NCBI GenBank assembly: GCA_021850835.1
Contig: JAJZKS010000125.1
Coordinates: 1-5,759 of the forward strand
DNA: 5,759 bases
Direction of reading: 5' to 3'
DNA from: Thermoplasmata archaeon
GTDB taxonomy: Archaea > Thermoplasmatota > Thermoplasmata > Thermoplasmatales > Thermoplasmataceae
The notes below the pieces were generated by a model that saw only the letters and a program-made list of their open reading frames with translations, was not told where the DNA came from and searched no databases. Shown piece by piece: positions 1 through 4,927 of the stretch; the first letter of the stretch is position 1, and each line of letters opens with the position of its first letter. The translations under genes and the position numbers were made by a program.

Positions 1-344
1 TCCAGGCTTTTTTGCGTAAGCACCATATCAACTCTCCTTCTATCCTCTGTGTCATGTTCCCTCCGGACAAAACCCTCCCTTTCCAGGGTATTCATGATGC
101 CTGTAATGGTAGGCTTGCTTACCCCCATGAACTCTGCTAGGGATGAGAGGTCCTTTGGCCTGTTGTAATAAAGAAACCTGAGAGTGAAGAGCTGTGGAAT
201 GGCAAGGCCCTCTTCCCTGATGAACTTCATCTGCAAGAAGATCCACTGGTGGAAGAAATTCCTGAAACTCCCTTTCACGGAATCAGCAATATCCTTGTTT
301 TTCGGATTTGCTGATTTATCCGTAGGCTGGTTGTCACTGCTCAC
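1..344 (-). CDS. MarR-family winged-helix transcriptional regulator (C-terminus cut by window edge)
   Basis: This is the N-terminal 114 residues of a MarR-type repressor; the rest lies beyond position 1. After a polar tail of about 20 residues comes an N-terminal dimerisation helix (SVKGSFRNFFHQW, about 22-34). The winged-helix domain follows: DLSSLAEFMGVSKPTITGIMNTLEREG (about 65-91) gives helices 2-4 with the recognition helix around SKPTIT. The wing carries the family signature D-x(3)-R-R (D98, R102, R103), then VDMVLTQKA. The start is a GTG at 344-342, chosen because an in-frame TAA lies only four codons upstream and a TATA-like box sits about 24 bp upstream, which suits a leaderless mRNA. 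MarR proteins bind palindromic operators as dimers and often release DNA on binding phenolic or oxidant ligands; the ligand here is unknown. It is transcribed away from an aldo/keto reductase gene, a common arrangement for a local regulator. The family call is firm; the target is inferred. Confidence 0.9.
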   Translation of the reverse strand, partial: MSSDNQPTDKSANPKNKDIADSVKGSFRNFFHQWIFLQMKFIREEGLAIPQLFTLRFLYYNRPKDLSSLAEFMGVSKPTITGIMNTLEREGFVRREHDTEDRRRVDMVLTQKSL

Positions 345-353
345 TCTGGTTGA

Positions 354-392
354 TTAGTTAGGCATACTTAAACATTAGTAAATGCTAACTAA
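354..392. promoter_or_regulatory. Inverted repeat, probable MarR operator (autoregulation)
   Basis: The arms TTAGTTAG (354-361) and CTAACTAA (385-392) are perfect reverse complements. Symmetry continues inward as CAT (363-365) and ATG (382-384), with one extra G in the left arm. A smaller nested pair, TACT/AGTA, lies between them. The repeat brackets the TATA-like box of the regulator gene, so binding would block its promoter. This fits the usual MarR habit of self-repression, but binding by this protein is inferred. Confidence 0.5.
363..372 (-). promoter_or_regulatory. Archaeal TATA-like box for the marR-type gene
   Basis: The minus strand reads TTTAAGTATG, centred about 24 bp upstream of the GTG start. 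That spacing places transcription initiation at or next to the start codon. It lies inside the inverted repeat at 354-392, so a protein bound there would compete with TBP. Confidence 0.5.
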
Positions 393-451
393 TTTCCAGC
401 AGCCTATGGAAGGCTCAAACCTGACCTGAAAACATAAGCCAACTCCTATCT

Positions 452-471
452 GGCAATTTGAATTCAATGCC
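452..471. promoter_or_regulatory. Palindrome abutting the aldo/keto reductase TATA box, possible operator
   Basis: A perfect 10-bp palindrome, TTGAATTCAA (458-467), is flanked by GGCA (452-455) and TGCC (468-471), which are reverse complements set one base off the same centre. The element ends directly against the TATA box at 472-479 and covers the BRE position. A bound regulator would therefore hinder TFB/TBP. Which protein binds is unknown; the neighbouring MarR-type regulator is the obvious candidate. Confidence 0.35.
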
Positions 472-479
472 TTTATTTA
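472..479 (+). promoter_or_regulatory. Archaeal TATA box for the aldo/keto reductase gene
   Basis: TTTATTTA is centred about 25 bp upstream of the ATG at 501, predicting a leaderless transcript starting at or beside the start codon. There is no Shine-Dalgarno sequence before this ATG, which agrees with that reading. Confidence 0.6.
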
Positions 480-500
480 GGGGTGTAGTCCTAAGCAACC

Positions 501-1517
501 ATGAACTACAAGATCTTTGGTAAAACGGGAATAAAGGTATCTGAGCTTTGCCTTGGAACAATGACTTTCGGCAGGCATGCTTCTAAGGAAGTTGCCTTCT
601 CCATAATGGACAGGTTTTCTGAGAAAGGAGGAAACTTCATGGATACAGCAAATGTCTATAATTCCGGAGTATCTGAAGAGATTCTTGGAGAATGGCTGAA
701 AGGGCAGCAGAGGGATGATTTCTTCATTGCCACAAAGGTAAGGTTTCCCATGGGTGAGAGCCCAAATGCTGCAGGCCTCACCAGAAAGCATATAATGCAA
801 TCTGTAAGAGACAGCCTCAAGAGGCTCGGAACTGATTACATAGATCTCCTGCAGGTACATGCATGGGATCCCCTGACTCCCATTTCCGAGACCATGAGGG
901 CACTTAACAATGTTGTGGAAAGCGGCATGGTCAGGTACATAGGCGCTAGCAACTTCAGGGCCTGGCAACTTGCGCTTTCCATACATGAAAGCAGGATTAG
1001 GGGAATCGAAGAATTCTCCAGCCTTCAGCCACAATATAATCTCCTGACTAGGGCCACGGAATTTGAACTGATTCCGCTTTGCCTGGCAGAAGACATTGCT
1101 GTGATCCCATGGAGTCCCCTCAAGGGAGGCCTTCTTACTGGAAAATACGACAGGGCCAAATCTGGCGCCGATGGGGAATCAAGAATATGGGAAAATGTGC
1201 GGAAAGGCAGGAACGCACCATGGGAGGTAAATGAGGATTATGTGTGGAACGTGGTGGACGCTTTGAAAAAGGTTGCCGGTGAAACAGGAAAGACCCCTTC
1301 ACAGGTAGCGTTAAACTGGGTTCTCTCCAGAAAGGGAGTTACATCTCCCATTATTGGGGTCAGGAACATTTCTCAACTGGAAGATAACCTTGGAGCCACC
1401 GGCTGGAAGCTATCAAGTGAGAACCTGGAAACTCTTAACAGCGCAAGCCAGCTGTTTGTGTCTTATCCATATGATGATGCATCAGAAGAACAGCAACAGT
1501 CCGGAAGAGTGCACTAA
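501..1517 (+). CDS. Aldo/keto reductase, NADP(H)-dependent oxidoreductase
   Basis: This is a complete 338-residue (alpha/beta)8-barrel oxidoreductase that should reduce aldehydes or ketones to alcohols with NADPH in the cytosol. The whole catalytic tetrad is present: D48 and Y53 in MDTANVYN, K79 in ATKVRF, and H120 in LLQVHAWD. Cofactor-contact stretches include GASN (148-151), LQPQYN (175-180), PWSPLKGGLLTGKY (203-216) and SPIIGVRNISQLEDN (282-296), where S282, R288, E294 and N296 lie in the usual phosphate- and adenine-binding segment. The N-terminal pattern (YKIFGKTGIKVSELCLGTMTFG) and the length match the bacterial and archaeal YajO/Tas-like branch rather than the eukaryotic AKR1 branch. 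The natural substrate cannot be read from the sequence. A TATA box 25 bp upstream supports the ATG. The last dozen or so residues are polar and probably disordered. It is divergent from a MarR-type regulator, which suggests induction by a small reactive or aromatic compound. Confidence 0.95.
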   Translation: MNYKIFGKTGIKVSELCLGTMTFGRHASKEVAFSIMDRFSEKGGNFMDTANVYNSGVSEEILGEWLKGQQRDDFFIATKVRFPMGESPNAAGLTRKHIMQSVRDSLKRLGTDYIDLLQVHAWDPLTPISETMRALNNVVESGMVRYIGASNFRAWQLALSIHESRIRGIEEFSSLQPQYNLLTRATEFELIPLCLAEDIAVIPWSPLKGGLLTGKYDRAKSGADGESRIWENVRKGRNAPWEVNEDYVWNVVDALKKVAGETGKTPSQVALNWVLSRKGVTSPIIGVRNISQLEDNLGATGWKLSSENLETLNSASQLFVSYPYDDASEEQQQSGRVH

Positions 1518-1528
1518 TGAAACCTGGC

Positions 1529-1858
1529 TCATAGATCGACTTCTATGAATCCGTTCTCCTCTTTAATCTGGTAGGTTTTCAGGCCCAGTTTGTCCATAGG
1601 GGCATTGGGTGCCACAAATGGTGGGGCAACCATCTTTCCCGTATCCAGATCAAATTTTGCATCGTGGCATGCACACCTGACCTTGAGTTCTGATGGCTCA
1701 AGGTGGCCCAGTATGCATTTTGCATGGGAACATACGCCATTCAACGCATACAGCTTGCCGTTCACCTTTGAGAGGAATACTACTTCTTCACCTATTTTAA
1801 CGCTTGCGCCGCCAGCCTTTTCCAGTGCCTTTAAAGAAATTGTCTTGTGCCAGACCAT
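1529..1858 (-). CDS. Sulredoxin-like Rieske [2Fe-2S] ferredoxin
   Basis: A 109-residue soluble Rieske protein that should carry one electron at a time through a [2Fe-2S] cluster ligated by two Cys and two His. The ligand boxes are C43-S-H45 and C62-A-C64-H65, i.e. C-x-H-x16-C-x-x-H with C43, H45, C62 and H65 as ligands. C48 and C64 occupy the places of the disulfide-forming pair of bc1-type Rieske proteins, so a high-potential cluster is plausible. There is no signal peptide, membrane anchor or attached oxygenase domain, so it is a free cytosolic carrier. The start MVWHKTISLKALEK and the tail PNAPMDKLGLKTYQI closely resemble, from memory, sulredoxin of Sulfolobus. The redox partner is unknown. 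The gene converges on the aldo/keto reductase with an 11-bp gap and follows the MFS gene on the same strand after 112 bp. The ATG was chosen because the protein starts at the usual family position. Confidence 0.9.
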   Translation of the reverse strand: MVWHKTISLKALEKAGGASVKIGEEVVFLSKVNGKLYALNGVCSHAKCILGHLEPSELKVRCACHDAKFDLDTGKMVAPPFVAPNAPMDKLGLKTYQIKEENGFIEVDL

Positions 1859-1878
1859 GCTTTGCTAATGCCTCCCTC

Positions 1879-1886
1879 AAAAAAAC
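1879..1886 (-). promoter_or_regulatory. Weak TATA-like element for the Rieske gene
   Basis: The minus strand carries a T-rich stretch within GGTTTTTTTGAGG, centred about 24 bp before the ATG at 1858. It is a poor TATA match but correctly placed. A GAGGGAGG run follows about 12 nt before the ATG and might act as a distant ribosome-binding site if transcription starts farther upstream, for example by read-through from the MFS gene. Confidence 0.3.
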
Positions 1887-1911
1887 CTTTGCCAGCCTCA
1901 GGTCATATGTG

Positions 1912-1920
1912 CAAAAAATT
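1912..1920 (-). terminator. Possible T-run terminator after the MFS gene
   Basis: The minus strand has a run of six T (1913-1918) about 53-58 bp past the MFS stop codon, in AT-rich sequence. Archaeal RNA polymerase can terminate at T-runs without a hairpin, so this may end the MFS transcript. The later seven-base T-run near 1880-1886 is an alternative. Confidence 0.3.
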
Positions 1921-1930
1921 GGTTCATTCA

Positions 1931-1952
1931 ATTAAGTAATGCTTAAGCAATC
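1931..1952. repeat. 11-bp near-direct repeat containing a 10-bp palindrome
   Basis: ATTAAGTAATG (1931-1941) is followed directly by CTTAAGCAATC (1942-1952), matching at 8 of 11 positions, a spacing of about one helical turn. The perfect palindrome TGCTTAAGCA (1940-1949) spans the junction. It lies between the MFS stop and the Rieske start, some 80 bp upstream of the latter. It could be an activator or repressor site, but no regulator is assigned. Confidence 0.35.
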
Positions 1953-1970
1953 CAAAATTGGAGGGAATAT

Positions 1971-3125
1971 TTATCTGCCATAAAATCTCAAAACATCCCT
2001 GGGAAGAAGGAACAGGAATACTAATGTAGAAATGGAAAAAGCACCAAGAAACAGCCAGGAGTAAGAGAATCCATATAATTCCACAAAACCGAATACTGCA
2101 GGGACCACAGACCCGATCCCTATCTGAATTGAATTGATAAGGCCTATATTGAGGGCCATATACCTGCTGTCCCTGTCCATCAGCGCCACTATTGCATATT
2201 CAAGAGAAATAACGATGGTCGCCACCAGCCCCACAGCAATAAGAATGAACCACAGGCCAAGATATGGGATGAAAGGTATAGCCATCACAAGCAGCCCTAT
2301 TATAATGACCAGTATTGCGGCCAGCCTTAGGGGGTTGGATCGCCTGAAAGTTCCTGCAAAAACCCCTCCTACGATACCTGCGATTGGTATTATCCCTCCC
2401 ATGAGCCCGGCAATGTTTGGGTTGATGCTTATGAGGGAACCATATGACTTGAAATATTCAGGCAAAGTGTAATTAAGGGACCAGAGCCCAACGAGCCCAA
2501 TGCCGAGGAACCAGGTCCGCCTGTCAAGCAGCCTTGCCCTTATATTCTTGCTGTCAAAGCCCCCATAAATCGCACCCCTCTTTATGGCCAGCTGCATGAA
2601 TATGGCAGAAGCAAGGACAACTATGCCAGATACGAGAAAATCCATTCTCCAGCCGAATATGGGTATCAATGGTGTGAAAGCTATTATTCCGGCCCCTGCT
2701 CCAATGTTGAAGGATGCATTGTAATACCCAATCATCCCGGCTATCCTCTCGGGGGCAATCTCATTGAGAATAGCAATGGCAGTGCTGAAATAAAAGGCCG
2801 CTCCCACTCCTACGAGGAACCTTAGGCAAACCAGTTCGATGAAATTTGCGGAATATGAAGATAATATGGCTGCTGCTGCCATGAGGTAAAGACCTATGAG
2901 GGCGGTCCTCCTGGCACCAATCCTGGAAGAGACTATTCCTGCAGGGAGCTGGAAGATTCCTGCTCCGAGAAGAAATGAAGATAGTGCAAGCCCAGTGTAT
3001 GAAAATGGAACATTGAACGACTGGCTGATTGGAAGCAGAGCTGGTGAGATGTTATACCAGTTGAGCGCATAGAACAGCCTAGAAACCATGACGGATGATA
3101 TCCCTATGCTGTTCCCGCGAGGCAT
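1971..3125 (-). CDS. Major facilitator superfamily (MFS) transporter, substrate unknown
   Basis: A complete 384-residue integral membrane protein with about twelve hydrophobic segments (roughly 9-32, 43-63, 72-90, 95-120, 127-150, 160-183, 204-225, 236-258, 266-284, 288-312, 322-346, 354-375). The charged cytoplasmic loop between helices 6 and 7 (about 184-203) divides two six-helix halves, the classic MFS layout. The helix 2-3 loop holds motif A as G63-IVSS-R68-I-G70-A-R72-R73, but the usual Asp is Ser67. PERIAG (125-130) is the cytoplasmic loop after helix 4. The protein should move a small solute using an ion gradient, in either direction; nothing seen fixes the substrate. It is short and compact, resembling prokaryotic uptake-type MFS members, but that is a weak hint. 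The start at 3125 is supported by a TATA-like box about 27 bp upstream. It is divergent from the RPA operon and probably unrelated in function. Confidence 0.92.
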   Translation of the reverse strand: MPRGNSIGISSVMVSRLFYALNWYNISPALLPISQSFNVPFSYTGLALSSFLLGAGIFQLPAGIVSSRIGARRTALIGLYLMAAAAILSSYSANFIELVCLRFLVGVGAAFYFSTAIAILNEIAPERIAGMIGYYNASFNIGAGAGIIAFTPLIPIFGWRMDFLVSGIVVLASAIFMQLAIKRGAIYGGFDSKNIRARLLDRRTWFLGIGLVGLWSLNYTLPEYFKSYGSLISINPNIAGLMGGIIPIAGIVGGVFAGTFRRSNPLRLAAILVIIIGLLVMAIPFIPYLGLWFILIAVGLVATIVISLEYAIVALMDRDSRYMALNIGLINSIQIGIGSVVPAVFGFVELYGFSYSWLFLGAFSISTLVFLFLLPRDVLRFYGR

Positions 3126-3148
3126 TATCTTACCCTAATGCCAACACA

Positions 3149-3156
3149 CTATTTAG
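3149..3156 (-). promoter_or_regulatory. Archaeal TATA-like box for the MFS gene
   Basis: The minus strand reads CTAAATAG, centred about 27 bp upstream of the MFS ATG, so the transcript would be leaderless or nearly so. It partly overlaps one copy of the repeated octamer TTAGGCAA (plus strand, 3153-3160). Confidence 0.45.
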
Positions 3157-3191
3157 GCAAAATGTTCAGAAACTGGTGAAATCAAAAAGAA

Positions 3192-3199
3192 TTTAAATT
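3192..3199 (+). promoter_or_regulatory. Archaeal promoter (TATA box) of the RPA operon
   Basis: TTTAAATT is preceded by a purine-rich BRE-like stretch (AAAAAGA) and is centred about 24 bp before the ATG at 3219. This is the best promoter in the window and predicts a leaderless operon mRNA. No other good box is seen inside the three-gene operon, whose genes overlap. Confidence 0.65.
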
Positions 3200-3218
3200 G
3201 ACATACTATGGTTAGGCA

Positions 3219-3830
3219 ATGTCAGTTACAAAGGAAGATGTCCTTGGATGGCTGGGCGGAAAGGATGAATCATCCGGCAACCTGGTAGACATCCCGTGGC
3301 AGATCAAGAAATTTGAGAACAACCTCGTCCTAGAAAACGAGAAGGTGCCATTTTCCATCTACCTCGTCTTTGAACAGGGCTTTGTCAGGATATTCCTGAA
3401 GACCGGAATTGAAACAGCTGTGCTGGAAAATCAGGAGAGGCTTGGGGTCTACAGAGTACTGCTCCTCCTCAACAGGCAGCTTGACCTGGTTAAATTCATG
3501 CTCGATGGCATGCAAGAGGAGGTTATCACAAGAGTTGACCTTGAACTGGATTCCCTGTCCAAGGCAGAACTGAATGATGGCATGAGCATGCTGCTCTCCT
3601 CGATCTACATAATGGTAAAGAGCCTAAAGCTTGAAGACCAGTTCCAGCAGGGCATAACCCAGCGGATGCTCATGATGGTCCAGGACATGATCAAGGCAGG
3701 CAAGAGCAAGGACGAAATTATGAAATACCTAGTTGAGAAGATAGGGCTTTCAAAAACGGAATCACAGAACATTGTTACCCAACTGGCGGGCAGCATTGAA
3801 GGAAAACAGAACAGCGGAATGTATGCATGA
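3219..3830 (+). CDS. YbjN/type-III-chaperone-like protein heading the RPA operon, function unknown
   Basis: I do not recognise a named family for this 203-residue soluble protein. Residues about 1-140 show an alpha-beta-beta(-beta)-alpha-beta-beta-alpha order typical of the YbjN/type III secretion chaperone-like fold. There is a short N-terminal helix (KEDVLGWLGG) and strands at IPWQIKKF, FSIYLVFEQ and FVRIFLKT. Next come a helix ending in LLLLNRQLDLVKFML (81-95), a strand at EVITRVDLEL (101-110), then SLSKAELNDGMSMLLSSIYIMV (112-133), a helix after an acidic Ser/Leu loop. Residues 141-195 form a separate helical tail with two or three helices (ITQRMLMMVQDMIKAG, KSKDEIMKYLVEKIG, SKTESQNIVTQLAGS). 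No cysteines, zinc sites, nucleotide-binding loops or membrane segments are visible. Its stop overlaps the RPA start by four bases (ATGA), so it is co-translated with RPA. A role as an RPA partner, chaperone or assembly factor is inferred from position only. The fold call is from pattern and moderately sure. Confidence 0.85.
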   Translation: MSVTKEDVLGWLGGKDESSGNLVDIPWQIKKFENNLVLENEKVPFSIYLVFEQGFVRIFLKTGIETAVLENQERLGVYRVLLLLNRQLDLVKFMLDGMQEEVITRVDLELDSLSKAELNDGMSMLLSSIYIMVKSLKLEDQFQQGITQRMLMMVQDMIKAGKSKDEIMKYLVEKIGLSKTESQNIVTQLAGSIEGKQNSGMYA

Positions 3831-4927
3831 TGAATGGTGAAGAATTTCCACAGATTTCAACATTAGAGCCAGGGAAACAGAACATGAGCCTCAAGGCCAA
3901 GATTGTTTCCCTTCAACAGCGCAAGATCAAGAACGAGAAGGGTGAAACCGTGTATTTCTATGGAATACTAGGTGACCAATCAGGGACAATTTCCTTTACA
4001 GCTTGGGCTTTCCCTGCAACTATCCAGTCTGGAGATGTTGTGGAGATAAAGAACTGCAGCACTAAGGAATACAACAATGTAAACCGGGTGTATATCGATT
4101 CACGCTCTGAAGTAGTACTAAGGCCGGGAGAAGATCTGGAAGTCAAGAGGACATTCAGGGAACTCAAGATAAAGGACCTTTCCACAACCAATCCATACGT
4201 AAGCCTTGAGGGCAGGATTTCTGGTGTTATGGAAAAGGAGATGGAGAGGAATGGAGAAAAGCAGAAACTATACTATGCTGATCTTGAGGATGACACAGGA
4301 AAAATTAGGCTCACTTCTTTCGGCAGGTCACTGAAGGAAGGGGAGTCTGTGAGGATAGAAGGTGCAAAAGTATCCGAATACAACGGCAGGCTGAGGCTAA
4401 CTATAAATGACAAGACCAAGGTCCTGTCCACAAAACTTCAATACACAATAACAGAGAGGATCATGAATCTCGCAGATATTGCGACCCCAATCGGAGGAAT
4501 TACTGTCCAGGGCTTTGCTGTAAATCTTGGGCCGAAGAGTGGGCTTGTCATGAGGTGCAGCCAGTGCAACCAGAAACTTGACGACCTGAGGTGCCCCGAT
4601 CATCCGGACGCCCCATTTGTGTACGATCTCTTTGCATACTTTACAATTGATGACGGAACTGGCCACCTGCAATGTACAGGTGGTAGAATGCCGTTGCTGC
4701 CATTGATTGGGCTTGCTCCAGATGATTTTGTACCTTCAAACAAGAACATTTCAAGGCGCGGCGTGCAATCCCTCCTCGAGGAAAACATCCCAGGCAGGGC
4801 TTTTGTTATAGGTGGCGATGTTGTCAAAAGCCAGATTGGGTTATCCATGAGGATAAGGGACATAAGGCCAATGGATGAGGAATTCCTGAAGACATTCTCA
4901 AGAATGCTGGAGGCTGATTTCCAGTGA
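3827..4927 (+). CDS. rpa: Replication protein A (single-stranded DNA-binding), three OB folds plus zinc finger
   Basis: A complete 366-residue archaeal RPA, which coats single-stranded DNA during replication, repair and recombination. OB fold 1 spans about 20-98 (SLKAKIVSLQ, YGILGDQSGTISFTAW, GDVVEIKN). OB fold 2 spans about 124-200 (VSLEGRISGV, YYADLEDDTGKIRLTSFG, ESVRIEGAKVSEYNGRLRL). A third OB fold, about 222-346, carries a zinc finger with C244-x2-C247-x8-C256-x2-H259, followed by FTIDDGTGHLQC. The zinc-bearing third fold is the hallmark of archaeal RPA41 and eukaryotic RPA70 C-terminal domains. The start is the first of two adjacent ATGs (3827, 3830); it overlaps the upstream stop as ATGA. 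There is no clear Shine-Dalgarno sequence, so translation probably re-initiates after the upstream gene. A later ATG at 3884 (M20) begins exactly at OB fold 1 and is a possible alternative. The downstream gene encodes its usual partner type. Confidence 0.93.
   Translation: MMNGEEFPQISTLEPGKQNMSLKAKIVSLQQRKIKNEKGETVYFYGILGDQSGTISFTAWAFPATIQSGDVVEIKNCSTKEYNNVNRVYIDSRSEVVLRPGEDLEVKRTFRELKIKDLSTTNPYVSLEGRISGVMEKEMERNGEKQKLYYADLEDDTGKIRLTSFGRSLKEGESVRIEGAKVSEYNGRLRLTINDKTKVLSTKLQYTITERIMNLADIATPIGGITVQGFAVNLGPKSGLVMRCSQCNQKLDDLRCPDHPDAPFVYDLFAYFTIDDGTGHLQCTGGRMPLLPLIGLAPDDFVPSNKNISRRGVQSLLEENIPGRAFVIGGDVVKSQIGLSMRIRDIRPMDEEFLKTFSRMLEADFQ
4909..4913 (+). promoter_or_regulatory. Shine-Dalgarno site that fixes the GTG start of the RPA-associated gene
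   Basis: GGAGG followed by CTGAT closely matches the archaeal anti-Shine-Dalgarno complement GGAGGTGAT, with one extra base. It lies 10 nt before the GTG at 4924. It sits inside the 3' end of the rpa coding sequence and supports GTG rather than a later start. Confidence 0.6.

Noticed and set aside
52..246. 64-codon minus-strand reading frame near the left edge
   Set aside because: It is in another frame of the same strand as the MarR-type gene; only the frame starting at 344 gives the winged helix and the D-x(3)-R-R wing.
477..1034. Long 185-codon reading frame on the minus strand inside the aldo/keto reductase gene
   Set aside because: It is antisense to a gene with intact catalytic motifs, its translation shows no recognisable domain, and no promoter or ribosome-binding site supports it.
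1590..1868. Plus-strand reading frame across the Rieske gene, and similar plus-strand frame at 2134-2472 across the MFS gene
   Set aside because: Both are shadows of well-supported minus-strand genes; their translations are low-complexity and without domain signals.
1952..1961. Apparent palindrome CCAAAATTGG after the MFS stop
   Set aside because: Its reverse complement is CCAATTTTGG, so the centre is not symmetric; it does not form a good hairpin for a terminator.
3134..3157. CCTAA/TTAGG inverted pair between the MFS start and its TATA box
   Set aside because: The arms are only 5 bp in AT-rich DNA and are easily expected by chance; one arm is already part of the TTAGGCAA copy.
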